Part shown: positions 9,701 to 17,135 of the stretch, piece by piece
Numbering within the stretch: the first letter of the stretch is position 1
How the letters are laid out: the number at the start of each line of letters is the position of its first letter
Source of the DNA: Candidatus Hydrogenedentota bacterium
Lineage (GTDB): Bacteria; Hydrogenedentota; Hydrogenedentia; Hydrogenedentales; CAITNO01
Length of the DNA: 64,000 nt
Direction: 5' to 3'
Assembly: GCA_012730045.1 (NCBI GenBank)
Contig: JAAYBR010000091.1
Location: 27,338 to 91,337 of the forward strand
Program-made: the position numbers and the translations under genes
Notes under the pieces: generated by a model
Seen by the model: the letters and a program-made list of their open reading frames with translations, nothing else
What the model was told of the DNA's origin: nothing
The model's database searches: none

Positions 9701-10313
9701 CCACCGTCAGCAGGCCGCGCCGCGCCGCGATCTTCACCAGCTCCGCGTTGACCCGTTCCTGCTCCTCCATGCCGTGGTTCATCAGCTCGATGAGGAAGTT
9801 TTCCGGGCCGAACATCTCGGCGTACTTCGCCGCCGCGCGGTCCGCGGCGTCCAGGTCCCCTCCCAGGATGTGCCGGGCGATGCGGCCGCTGAGGCAGGCG
9901 GAGGAGAAGATCAGGCCCGCCCGGTGGCGGTCGAGGGTCTCATCGTCCACCCGGGGTTTGTAGTGCATGCCGTCCAGGTGCGCGATGCTGCTGAGGCGGC
10001 ACAGGTTGTGCCAGCCCTCCTCGTCCCTGCACAGGGCCACCAGGTGCTCCGCCGCCGCGCGCGCGCTCTTGGCGCTCTTGTCCCCCAGGGTGGTGGGGGA
10101 GACATACAGCTCGCAGCCGATGATGGGCTTGATCCCCGCCGCCCGCGCGGTCTGGTAGAAGTCGAAGACGCCAAAGAGCACGCCGTGGTCGGTCACCGCG
10201 CACGCCGGAATGCCGTAGTCCTTGCAGCGCGCAATGATTTCCTTGGGCTTGCTCAGGCCGTCCAGCTTGCTGTAGTGCGTGTGGACGTGCAGGGGGATGT
10301 ACGGTTCGGCCAT
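6795..10313 (-). CDS. dnaE: DNA polymerase III subunit alpha (DnaE1 type)
   Basis: Replicative C-family polymerase, 1172 residues. Order: PHP domain (about 5-280; H9 and H11 in LHVHTHYS, TDHG at 41-44, D208/H210 in NDSHY), polymerase palm with GPGRGSGAGS (358-367) and the catalytic acidic cluster PDFDIDF (D400, D402, D404), fingers, a helix-hairpin-helix region and a C-terminal OB fold (GVITNIRRISTKKGD). No epsilon-type exonuclease is inserted, which separates it from PolC. The PHP metal-binding pattern looks intact, unlike E. coli DnaE. The start at 10313 gives a TGATG overlap with the stop of the upstream pncC-like gene; the open frame extends upstream only through that gene. Confidence 0.96.
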   Translation of the reverse strand: MAEPYIPLHVHTHYSKLDGLSKPKEIIARCKDYGIPACAVTDHGVLFGVFDFYQTARAAGIKPIIGCELYVSPTTLGDKSAKSARAAAEHLVALCRDEEGWHNLCRLSSIAHLDGMHYKPRVDDETLDRHRAGLIFSSACLSGRIARHILGGDLDAADRAAAKYAEMFGPENFLIELMNHGMEEQERVNAELVKIAARRGLLTVATNDSHYTDRADSEAHDVLLCLETHKSLDDADRMRLPNDEFFFRPPEEMRSRFARWPEALENTLAVAERCNLVIPEGLRLIPDYTVPEGWEKAAYLRHLVAEGLTARYGSPPPETHRRRADFECGVIEQMNFVDYFLVVWDLIRHARKVGIAVGPGRGSGAGSIVAYALRITNLDPMRYNLLFERFLNPERVSMPDFDIDFCFERRPEMIAYAKEKYGSDNVSQIATFGRMLMKDVVRSVGRVLGMPLNDVNRLAGMLPADPKATLKTAYEGDAEIRRLVDEDRQVARLWRLAGRLEGTIKSIGTHAAGVVICDHALTDHVALYKDNSTETVSTQMDMSCVEKIGLLKMDFLGLRTLTMIHDAVEMIRRNRGVEVDLDNLPLDDDTTYALLRSGQTMGIFQLESPGMRDLAKNIGLQSLEEMSALVALYRPGPMALIPNYIANKFDPSKIQYEHPLLEPVLKETYGIPVYQEQVMQMTQACAGFTLGAADIVRRAMSKKKQEELDRQKEGFVRGCVANGIAKPLAETLWNKIETFSGYGFNKSHSAAYALVAYQTAYLKANYPLEFMSALLTGETGNLEKTAVYIEECRRMGIEVLPPDINGSRQGFTVDSGLIRFGLGSVRNVGEAPCKEIVRERDTNGPYRDIYDFCKRLTPQVANMRVLESLNKAGAFLGTGWNRRQVEAAMERAVSESQLFQRDQLAGQTSLFEMGGMAEELAGMYEKPALPEWPDHQLWEAEKEVLGLYITSHPLWLHRDIIEHYGTPPAVLAREPREGEERVLAGVITNIRRISTKKGDPMAFVTLETLRGSCELTAFSEIYRQKAHLMEVDMVVIARARANFRNERLSYLVEDIMLIDDAERNLTRALHVRLEIPHQNPEALRRVAEALAAHPGPCDVYLHCRMANDDEVVVHAPESCRVSNARALRPLLETLLGEDTAFFSGGMGLPSHRRPDPAPDLPRWKQRQGAARN

Positions 10314-10795
10314 CAGGTGAACAACTCCAGCACCATGTCGAGCGCGGCTTCCGCGGTCCGCTTCTTGACGGCGCCGCGCGTTCCCGAGAACCGGAACTCC
10401 CGGCACGCCGTTCTGCCGTCCGGGCTGGCCGCCGCGATGTAGACCAGCCCCACGGGCTTCTCCGTCGTGCCGCCGCCGGGCCCCGCGATGCCCGTCACCG
10501 CGAGGCCGTAGTCCGCCCCGAGGCGACGGCGCACCCCCTCCGCCATGGCGGTGGCCGTCTCGGCGCTCACCGCCCCGTTCGCCGCCAGCACGTCCGGCGG
10601 CACGCCCAGGATCGTCTCCTTCACCCGGTTGCTGTACGCCACCACCCCCCCGACAAAGAAGCCGGAGGCCCCGGAGACGTTGGTGAGCAGGTGGGCGATC
10701 AGCCCGCCCGTGCAGGATTCCGCCGTCGCCAGCGTGCTGCCGGACTCCAGGAACCAGGTGACGGTCTGCTGCTCAATCGAGGATGAATCAGCCAT
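10313..10795 (-). CDS. pncC: CinA C-terminal-domain protein, nicotinamide-nucleotide amidohydrolase type
   Basis: A 160-residue stand-alone CinA C-terminal domain, the family that deamidates NMN to nicotinate mononucleotide in pyridine nucleotide recycling. Family signatures: AESCTGGL near residue 25, GVVAYSNRVKETILGV, GAVSAETATAMAEG and GIAGPGGGT. The N-terminal molybdopterin-binding-like half of full CinA is absent, as in E. coli YgaD. ATG at 10795 with GGAGG about 10 bases upstream. It overlaps dnaE by one base (TGATG), so the two are probably translationally coupled. Confidence 0.9.
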   Translation of the reverse strand: MADSSSIEQQTVTWFLESGSTLATAESCTGGLIAHLLTNVSGASGFFVGGVVAYSNRVKETILGVPPDVLAANGAVSAETATAMAEGVRRRLGADYGLAVTGIAGPGGGTTEKPVGLVYIAAASPDGRTACREFRFSGTRGAVKKRTAEAALDMVLELFT

Positions 10796-10870
10796 ACCCT
10801 TGTTCCTCCATGAACGCTTCCACCGGCGGCGCACGCCGCCGGCCGCGCGCGGTGTTTCAGCCCGATGGCC

Positions 10871-10899
10871 AGTGTAGCAAACCGGGGGGGGCTTTTCCA
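10871..10899 (-). promoter_or_regulatory. Possible promoter for pncC-dnaE
   Basis: On the minus strand, TACACT (10871-10876) is preceded 17 bp upstream by TGGAAA (10894-10899). The -10 is good, the -35 weak. It faces pncC, whose start is about 75 bp downstream. Confidence 0.35.
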
Positions 10900-10985
10900 T
10901 CCCGGGCACCGTTGGAAAACAGGCGTTTCCCGCGGGTATCATGGCCGGAACCGGACGGGAACGCCCGAAAGAAGGAAACCGCAAG

Positions 10986-11213
10986 ATGTTGAAGGCTAAA
11001 TGGTTAAAGGTTGTGAACGTACTGCTGGCCCTGTCGTTTCTGACCCAGGCCGGCTCGGGAATCTTCAAGCACTCCCTGTCCCATGACGCCTTTGAGGCGC
11101 TGCATGAGGGCGGCGGGTGGGTGCTGGTTGCCCTGGCGGCGGCGCATGTCGTCCTGAACTGGTCGTGGATCCGCGCACAGATGCTGCCCGGAGCCCGCAA
11201 GACCGCCGCCTAA
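10986..11213 (+). CDS. Small DUF4405-like membrane protein
   Basis: A 75-residue protein with two membrane segments (about 8-25 and 43-60) and histidines placed as in small DUF4405/cytochrome b561-like proteins: SHD and LHEGGG before helix 2, AHVVLNW within it. These could bind haem between helices, but that is inference. ATG at 10986 follows AAGAAGGAA; an in-frame ATG at 10941 would add a hydrophilic stretch and is less likely. It lies 18 bp before the UroD-like gene and is probably co-transcribed with it. Confidence 0.7.
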   Translation: MLKAKWLKVVNVLLALSFLTQAGSGIFKHSLSHDAFEALHEGGGWVLVALAAAHVVLNWSWIRAQMLPGARKTAA

Positions 11214-11231
11214 ACAAAGGAAAAAGCCCCC

Positions 11232-12254
11232 ATGACGGGACGGGAACGCATTCTGGCGTGCATTGAAAACGGACGTGCGGACCGGCTGCCGTTCATGCCC
11301 ATCACCATGATGTTCGCGGCGGATCTGACCGGAAAGCCCTACGGGCAGTACGCCACGGACCACCGGGTGCTGGCGGAGGGCCAGCTCCGGGTGGCGGAGC
11401 GGTTTGGGGCGGATTTTGTCTCTACCATCTCCGACCCGGCCCGCGAGGCGGCGGACTGCGGGGCGCGGGTGGTCTTTTTTGACGACCAACCCCCGGCGCT
11501 GGATGAGGGAAACGCCCTGCTGGCGGACACGGCGGCGCTGAAGGGGCTGAAGGTGCCGGACCCGCTGGGCGGGGGGCGCATGACGGACCGTATCCAGGGC
11601 CTGGCGCTGCTGCGGGAGCGGGTGGGCCGGGACCTGCTGGTGGAGGGCTGGGTGGAGGGCCCCTGCGCGCTGGGCGCGGACCTGCGCGGCATCAACGCGA
11701 TCATGATGGACTTTTTTGAGGATCCGGGGTTTGCCACGGACCTCATGACGTTCTGCGTGGAGACGGCGCTGGGCTTCGCGCGGGAGCAGATCGCGGCGGG
11801 GGCGGACCTCATCGGCCTGGGCGACGCGGCGGCGTCGCTGGTGGGGCCTGCGGTGTATGAGGAGCATGTGTGGCCCCTGGAGAAGCGGCTGGTGGAGGGG
11901 ATTCAGGCGATGGGCGGCCGGGTGCGCCTGCACATCTGCGGGAACACCAACCCCCTTCTGGAGGGCATGGGCCGGCTGGGCTGCGAGATTGTGGATTTGG
12001 ACTACATGGTGTCCATGGCGGCGGCGCGCGCCGCCATGGGGCCGAAGCAGACCCTGCTGGGGAACATCGAGCCTGCGGGCGTCCTGCGCAACGGCACCTC
12101 GGACGCGGTGCGGGCGGCGCTGGGGGCGTGTCATGGCGACTGCGGCGATCCGTATATTGTGGGGGCGGGCTGCGAAGTGGTCCGCGACACGCCCCACGTG
12201 AATCTGGACACCATGGCGGAATACGCGCGCGGGGGCGCCAAGTCGGCTTTTTAG
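11232..12254 (+). CDS. Uroporphyrinogen decarboxylase-family protein, methyltransferase (MtaA/CmuA) type
   Basis: A 340-residue TIM-barrel protein of the UroD superfamily. Rather than the UroD active site it carries the zinc pattern of corrinoid-dependent methyltransferases (MtaA, MtbA, CmuA): H234-x-C236 in HICGNTN and C314 in GAGCEV. Members move a methyl group between a methyl-corrinoid protein and a thiol such as coenzyme M or another acceptor. No corrinoid protein or activating partner is adjacent, so the acceptor is unknown; many such orphan paralogs occur in PVC-type genomes. It sits 18 bp after the small membrane protein, with AAAGGAAAAA before the ATG. Confidence 0.8.
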   Translation: MTGRERILACIENGRADRLPFMPITMMFAADLTGKPYGQYATDHRVLAEGQLRVAERFGADFVSTISDPAREAADCGARVVFFDDQPPALDEGNALLADTAALKGLKVPDPLGGGRMTDRIQGLALLRERVGRDLLVEGWVEGPCALGADLRGINAIMMDFFEDPGFATDLMTFCVETALGFAREQIAAGADLIGLGDAAASLVGPAVYEEHVWPLEKRLVEGIQAMGGRVRLHICGNTNPLLEGMGRLGCEIVDLDYMVSMAAARAAMGPKQTLLGNIEPAGVLRNGTSDAVRAALGACHGDCGDPYIVGAGCEVVRDTPHVNLDTMAEYARGGAKSAF

Positions 12255-12270
12255 CCTTATTGCGCGCCGG

Positions 12271-12300
12271 TTGACGGTTTCCGAAAACGCATGGTAAAGT
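12271..12300 (+). promoter_or_regulatory. Candidate promoter for the zinc-ribbon gene
   Basis: TTGACG (12271-12276), 18-bp spacer, TAAAGT (12295-12300), about 30 bp before the ATG at 12332. A reasonable sigma-70-type match, inferred from sequence only. Confidence 0.45.
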
Positions 12301-12331
12301 TTTTATGGTGGTGAATTAGGAAAGTTTCCCC

Positions 12332-12859
12332 ATGCTCTCGTTCCTGAAAGTCAAATGCCCGCACTGCGGAGCCGAAGGCCATCTGGTGGCGCCGCCCGTC
12401 GGCGCCATCGTGGTCGGCGAGTGCCCGAAGTGCGCGGAGATGGTGGTCCTCTTCGGCGGGGAGGTGCTCCCCCTGGAGAAGGCCCGCATGACGCCGGGAT
12501 CGGAGGAGGCGCGCCGCCACCTGATGGACGTCATCGCCCGCCGCCTGTGGGGCAGAATCAAGCAGGATTTCCCGGAAAAGGCCGCCGGGAAATCGCCGGA
12601 GCTCTCCTCTCCGCCGGGAAACGCGCCGCACTTCATGTCCGACGGACCGCCCTCCCCGGAACCCGGCGCCCATGCGCCGCGTTCGGAGCGGCCGCGCCCC
12701 GAGGCACCCCGCGCGGAGAAACGCCGCCCCGCGCCCGAGGGCGGCGGGGGCCGGTTCAAGGGCAGGGGCCTCATCACGCGGGAGGAGATGGAGCACTACG
12801 CCCGCGTGGAGCTGGACCTGCTGGACGACAAGGAGTTTTTCAAGGCGACCTTCGGCTGA
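12332..12859 (+). CDS. Hypothetical zinc-ribbon protein
   Basis: A 175-residue protein of unknown function. An N-terminal zinc ribbon (CPHCG near 9-13, CPKC near 32-35) is followed by a short helical part, a Pro/Arg/Glu-rich disordered linker (about 85-140) and a conserved-looking acidic C-terminus (ITREEMEHYARVELDLLDD). No catalytic motif is visible. Preceded by a candidate promoter and convergent with the C45 peptidase gene, so probably a single-gene unit. Confidence 0.65.
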   Translation: MLSFLKVKCPHCGAEGHLVAPPVGAIVVGECPKCAEMVVLFGGEVLPLEKARMTPGSEEARRHLMDVIARRLWGRIKQDFPEKAAGKSPELSSPPGNAPHFMSDGPPSPEPGAHAPRSERPRPEAPRAEKRRPAPEGGGGRFKGRGLITREEMEHYARVELDLLDDKEFFKATFG

Positions 12860-12884
12860 GTCCGGGTCTTTTCCATTCCCCTGA

Positions 12885-14243
12885 TCACGAAGAGGGCGGG
12901 GTCTGTTTCTCCGCCGGGGCGGCCTCGGGGGGGGCCTCCGCCGCGGCTTCCTGCGGGGGTTCCACAACGGCGGGCACGGGAGGGCGGTCTTCGGGCCGCA
13001 GGAAGAGCTGCTTCAGGTCGTATTCCACAAAGTGCTGCTGCGAGGCGTCCTGCCCGTCCTTCGCGTGGGCGACCCACATCTTCAGGTTCGTGCCGTCCGT
13101 CAGCACCGCGTGCAGGTTGGTGTTGACCATGGCGGTCGCTTTCAGGATTTCCAGGGCGGCGGGGGCGTCAATCTTTCCGTACTGCTCCTTCACCCGCGTG
13201 GCGATGCCCTTGTAGCGGTGGTCGTAGGAGTTGGAGCCGTAGGGCAGGTCGGGCGCCTTCGCGCAGCGCTGGAGTGACCGCACCGTCGGGTCCATCGCCT
13301 CGTCGGCCCGGAACACGGCGTCGGGGATGCGGATGGCGTACTCCACCGTCTCCTTGGGGTCGTCGGGGCCGAAAATGGCCACCTGGTTCGCCGTGGTCTC
13401 GTAGGCGCGGGCGTCGGGCGCCTTGCCGTCGGACACCACATAGTTGTAGCCCACGGTGTGCTTCACGCTTTTGACCAGGCGGGTGACCTCGTCGAGGTTC
13501 GGGCACTCCTCCAGCATGCGGCGCATGACCAGTTCCAGAGGGAGTCCGCGCAGGGAACCGTCCGACGTTACGGCGCCGATCTGGCTGATCGTGATCTGCT
13601 CGCGGTTCATGCCGCTGAGCACGCCGATGATCCCCGCGTAGCCCGCGGAGGCGAAGGGAATCAGCCCCTCGGGCTCGTAAATCGCCAGAATCGCCGTGTC
13701 CTCCAGCCCCGCGTCCAGAATCCAGTCGAAATTCCGGCCGTGGTACAGCGCGCCGCCCACCGTGGCGCCGCCGAAGACGGCAAAGGCGCTGCACCCGCGC
13801 TCCGTGATGACAGAGATGACGCTCCCGCGGCGGATCATCTGGAGGTCGCACCCGGACGCGTCCGCCAGCCCCTCCATCTCCCGCTTGTACCGGTCGGGGA
13901 TGTAGGGCGAGCAGAGCTGGTAGGTGATGTCGAGGATGAGGTTGGCCGCGAATTTCGGCAGGCCGACCTCCTGTTTCGCCCGGTCGAGCATTCCGTCAAA
14001 CCGGGCCACCGTCAGCAGCACTTTCTCCTTGGCGAAATGCCCCCGCTGGTAGCCCATCTCGTAGGGCGTGCCCTTGAGATGCACGACCAGGGTGCCGTCC
14101 ACCTCCTCGGACCAGCCCTTGGCCGCCGGGTCCACGGCCTCCTTCGGCCCCCGGCCCGGATGGAGCCAGAGCCAGCCGCCGGCCGCCAGAATCAGCAAGA
14201 GCCCGGCAAACCCGAGAAACAGCCGCTTGAGAAAACGCCGCAT
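12885..14243 (-). CDS. C45-family peptidase / acyl-CoA:6-APA acyltransferase-like Ntn hydrolase
   Basis: A 452-residue Ntn-hydrolase-fold protein. After an N-terminal membrane anchor or signal (about 8-26), residues 50-390 carry the C45 pattern: YEMGYQRGHF, then the autocleavage and nucleophile site RGCSAFAV with C151, then YHGRNFDW. The family self-cleaves before the Cys and hydrolyses or transfers acyl groups from amides; its natural substrates are mostly unknown. The C-terminal 45 residues are a Pro/Ala/Glu-rich tail. Likely anchored outside the cytoplasmic membrane. Divergent from the sugar-isomerase-like gene. Confidence 0.8.
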   Translation of the reverse strand: MRRFLKRLFLGFAGLLLILAAGGWLWLHPGRGPKEAVDPAAKGWSEEVDGTLVVHLKGTPYEMGYQRGHFAKEKVLLTVARFDGMLDRAKQEVGLPKFAANLILDITYQLCSPYIPDRYKREMEGLADASGCDLQMIRRGSVISVITERGCSAFAVFGGATVGGALYHGRNFDWILDAGLEDTAILAIYEPEGLIPFASAGYAGIIGVLSGMNREQITISQIGAVTSDGSLRGLPLELVMRRMLEECPNLDEVTRLVKSVKHTVGYNYVVSDGKAPDARAYETTANQVAIFGPDDPKETVEYAIRIPDAVFRADEAMDPTVRSLQRCAKAPDLPYGSNSYDHRYKGIATRVKEQYGKIDAPAALEILKATAMVNTNLHAVLTDGTNLKMWVAHAKDGQDASQQHFVEYDLKQLFLRPEDRPPVPAVVEPPQEAAAEAPPEAAPAEKQTPPSS

Positions 14244-14380
14244 AAAAACTCCTTTTACCGGGGCGAACCCCGTTCATCTGCAAAATATGATACCCCGCAT
14301 CGTTTGACCACGCACCTTTTCCCCCGGTTTCCCGCAAATTCGCTATACTGTCGGCGAACGTGCAACGGAAAGGGCATTCC

Positions 14381-15337
14381 ATGAACAAGGGAACGGCGAA
14401 TGGACTGAGCAGGCGCGGATTTTTGGCCGGGGCGGCGGGCGGGGTGCTGGCTGCTGGGATGCTGGCCGGGCGGGCGGCGGACGCAGAGGGGGGATGGGTG
14501 CGGCTGGGCGCGCCGGTGCCCCTGGAGGGGGACGATCCGGCGGCCTGGGCGAAGGCCCACCGCGCCTTGGGCTACCGGGCGGCCTACTGCCCCGACGTTC
14601 CCCTGAAGGACACGGACCGCATCCGTGCGGTGGAGAAGGCCTTTGCGGCGGAGGATGTCGTGCTGGCCGAGGTGGGCCGGTGGTGCAACCTGATGGACGC
14701 GGACCCGGAGGCGCGGAAGAAGAACCTGGAGCGGGTCACGGAGGGGCTGGCGCTGGCGGAGGCCGTCGGCGCGCGGTGCTGCGTGGACATCGCCGGATCC
14801 TTCAACAAGGAGAGCTGGTTCGGCCCCCATCCGGAAAACCTGTCCCCGGCGTTCTTCGACGCGGCGGTGGAAAACGCCCGGAAAATCCTTGACGCCGTGA
14901 AGCCGTCCCGGACGAAGTTTGCCTACGAAATGATAGGCTGGGCGCTGCCCGACAGCGCGCACAGCTATCTTGCCCTGATGAAGGCCGTGGACCGCCCGGG
15001 CTTCGGCGTCCATCTGGACCCCTGCAACGCCATCAACAGCCCGGCGCGCTATTACGGGAACACGGCGCTGCTCAATGAGTGTTTTGACAAGCTGGGGGCG
15101 TGGATCGTGAGCTGCCATGCCAAGGACCTGACCTGGGACATTGAAATGAACGTGCATTTCCGCGAAGTGGTCCCGGGCACCGGCACGCTGGACTACGCCA
15201 CCCTGCTCCGGCGGCTGGCAACCCTGCCCCAGCAGCCGCCCCTCATGCTGGAGCATCTGGCCAACCACGAGGAATACCTGGCGGGGGCGAAGCACATTTT
15301 TGGCGTCGGCGCCGATATCGGCGTCCGGTTTGAGTGA
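14381..15337 (+). CDS. Tat-exported sugar phosphate isomerase/epimerase-like (xylose isomerase-like) protein
   Basis: A 318-residue TIM-barrel protein of the AP-endonuclease-2/xylose-isomerase-like superfamily. It begins with a twin-arginine signal (SRRGFLAGAAGG, hydrophobic stretch, AxA-type site), so it should be exported folded. Likely metal-binding residues: E in YEMIGW, D in HLDPCN, H in SCHAKD and the terminal E in LMLEHL. Substrate unknown; exported relatives often sit in sugar or polyol catabolic loci. ATG at 14381 with GGAAAGG upstream; the GTG at 14360 is less likely. FprA follows 29 bp later on the same strand. Confidence 0.78.
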   Translation: MNKGTANGLSRRGFLAGAAGGVLAAGMLAGRAADAEGGWVRLGAPVPLEGDDPAAWAKAHRALGYRAAYCPDVPLKDTDRIRAVEKAFAAEDVVLAEVGRWCNLMDADPEARKKNLERVTEGLALAEAVGARCCVDIAGSFNKESWFGPHPENLSPAFFDAAVENARKILDAVKPSRTKFAYEMIGWALPDSAHSYLALMKAVDRPGFGVHLDPCNAINSPARYYGNTALLNECFDKLGAWIVSCHAKDLTWDIEMNVHFREVVPGTGTLDYATLLRRLATLPQQPPLMLEHLANHEEYLAGAKHIFGVGADIGVRFE

Positions 15338-15366
15338 ACGGTTTGGAATCAAAGGAGTGATCGGTG

Positions 15367-16563
15367 ATGCCTGTTTCGCTGTGTGACGGCGTGCTCTGGG
15401 TGGGGGTGGTGGACGCGGGGTTGCGCGATTTCCACGGGTATGAGACGGACCGGGGGACGACCTACAACGCGTACCTCGTGCGGGACCGCGGGACGGCCCT
15501 GATTGACACGGTGAAAAAGGGTTTTGCGGGCACGCTGCTGGCCAATGTCGCCGAAATCGTCCCGCTGGACAAAGTGGACTGGGTGGTGTGCAACCACGCC
15601 GAGCCGGACCACGCCGGGTCGCTGCCGGAGGTGATGGCCGCCCTGCCCAACGCCACCCTGGTCTGCACCGAGAAATGCCGCCAGACGCTGGCCCTCTTTT
15701 TCGACATGGCCGCGTGGAAGGTCCGGATCATCGGGCCGGGCGACACGCTGGCCCTCGGCGACCGCACGCTAGAGTTCGTCCAGACCCCGCTCGCGCACTG
15801 GCCGGAATCCATGTTCACGTTCCTGCCGTCGGACGGCGTCCTGTTCTCCATGGACGCCTTCGGCCAGCACTACGGCACGCCCGAGCGCTTTGACGACGCT
15901 TCGGACCTGGACGCCGTGATGGACGAGGCCGCCGCCTACTACGCGAACATCCTGCTGCCCTTCGGCACGCCCACGGCGAAGGCCATGGCGGCGGCGGAGA
16001 AGCTGCCCGTCCGCATGATCGCACCGTCCCACGGCGTCATCTGGCGCGGGCATCTGGACATTATCCTCGCGGGGTACAAGGCGTGGACCTCCGGCACCGT
16101 CCGCAACAAGGTGGTCGTCCTGTGCGACACCATGTGGGGCGCCACCGAGCGCATGGCGGAGGAACTGGGCGCGGGCGCGGCGGACGCCGGGGCGGAGACC
16201 GTCCTGCTGCCCGTCCGCAAAGCCTCGCTGACCCGGATCGCCCGGGAGGTCATGGACGCCGCCGCCGTGGCCGTCGGCTCCCCCACCGTGAACGGCGGCA
16301 TCATGCCGCAGATGGGCGCGGTGCTCACGCACCTCCAGGGGCTGAAACCGGCCCCCAAAGCCGCCGTCGCCTTCGGCGCCTACGGATGGGCCAAAGGCGG
16401 CGCCGAGGGCGTCCAGACCGTCCTCGAGGCCATGCGCTGGGAGATCATCGCCGAACCCCTGCGCGCCCAATACCGCCCCACGGAAGACGACCTCCGCCGC
16501 TGCCGTGAAACGGGCGCCCTGCTGGCCCAAAAAGCCGCCGAAAGGGCCAACGCGGGCAAGTAA
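15367..16563 (+). CDS. fprA: FprA-type flavodiiron protein
   Basis: A 398-residue A-type flavoprotein that reduces O2 to water and/or NO to N2O in the cytoplasm of anaerobes. N-terminal beta-lactamase-like diiron domain (1-245) with the ligand series HAEPDHAGS, H in PLAHWPES, D in SMDAFGQHYG and H in PSHGVIW. C-terminal flavodoxin domain (250-398) starts VVVLCDTMWGATERMA, the FMN phosphate loop. No rubredoxin fusion or adjacent rubredoxin, so the electron donor is elsewhere. ATG at 15367 with GGAG 9 bases upstream (GTG at 15364 also possible). Suggests oxygen or NO defence in an anaerobe or microaerobe. Confidence 0.92.
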   Translation: MPVSLCDGVLWVGVVDAGLRDFHGYETDRGTTYNAYLVRDRGTALIDTVKKGFAGTLLANVAEIVPLDKVDWVVCNHAEPDHAGSLPEVMAALPNATLVCTEKCRQTLALFFDMAAWKVRIIGPGDTLALGDRTLEFVQTPLAHWPESMFTFLPSDGVLFSMDAFGQHYGTPERFDDASDLDAVMDEAAAYYANILLPFGTPTAKAMAAAEKLPVRMIAPSHGVIWRGHLDIILAGYKAWTSGTVRNKVVVLCDTMWGATERMAEELGAGAADAGAETVLLPVRKASLTRIAREVMDAAAVAVGSPTVNGGIMPQMGAVLTHLQGLKPAPKAAVAFGAYGWAKGGAEGVQTVLEAMRWEIIAEPLRAQYRPTEDDLRRCRETGALLAQKAAERANAGK

Positions 16564-16573
16564 GGCCGGAATG

Positions 16574-16637
16574 AACATGGATGGACAGGATTTGCAGGAT
16601 GAGAAAAGAAATCCTGTGCATCCTGTTTATCGATGTT
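16574..16637. repeat. Imperfect inverted repeat with ACAGGAT units
   Basis: The left arm beginning AACATGGATGGACAGGAT pairs imperfectly with a right arm ending in GATGTT. Short repeats of this form are dispersed in many GC-rich genomes. It lies just after fprA and may end its transcript, though no T-run follows. Confidence 0.55.
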
Positions 16638-17135
16638 AACCTTTCCGGAAAATGATCCTTCCATCCCGGGGTTCATCCCGCGTGGCGTTCTGATTCGATG
16701 GTTCCCTAGTCGCCGGGTAAGACACTGTGGGAACCGGAGCCGTGCCGAGAACGAGATTGCCGCAGTCGCTCCGCTCCTTCGCAATGACGTGGAAACGCCC
16801 GTCATTGCCACAGCGTGAAAACGCGCGTCATTGCCACGACGCGGAAAGGCGCGTCATGGCGAGCCCCAGACCGCCGCGGGCGGGAATTCTGCCTATGAAG
16901 TGAGGGCTGCGGGAGGGCCGGAAAGTAGACGCGCCATCTTGGCGCGTTCTTTGGGCCAACGAAAACCCCAAGAACGCGCCAAGATGGCGCGTCTACTTTG
17001 CGGGCGTTCTCGCCGACTTACTTCATTAGCAGCGAAGCGACGCCATCTCGTTCCCGGCACCACCCCGGCCAATACGGCAATCTCTTGTCGGAACGCCTCA
17101 GGTCCCACCCGTCTTTATGGGTGAACGCGCACCTT
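16638..17135. repeat. Intergenic repeat cluster
   Basis: Together with the element at 16574-16637, 572 bp without a supported gene. Bases 16697-16860 carry motifs such as GAACGAGATTGCCGC and several GCGCGTCATTGCC units; 17035-17130 carries GGCAATCTCTTGTCGGAA and a CCTCAGG segment. The same modules recur at 20181-20240 and 51950-52130, so this is a dispersed family. The 30-bp inverted repeat at 16922-16999 lies inside. Confidence 0.6.
16922..16999. repeat. 30-bp perfect inverted repeat with 18-nt loop
   Basis: Bases 16922-16951 are the exact reverse complement of 16970-16999; the arms contain the nested palindrome GGCGCGCC-like core. Pairing can extend a few bases into the loop with mismatches. 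No transposase is nearby. It could be a REP/MITE-like unit or a strong bidirectional hairpin between the converging fprA and radical SAM genes. Confidence 0.85.

Noticed and set aside
6303..10442. 1379-codon frame on the plus strand antisense to dnaE
   Set aside because: Composition reflects the GC-rich third positions of dnaE; no domain, and dnaE is unambiguous on the other strand.
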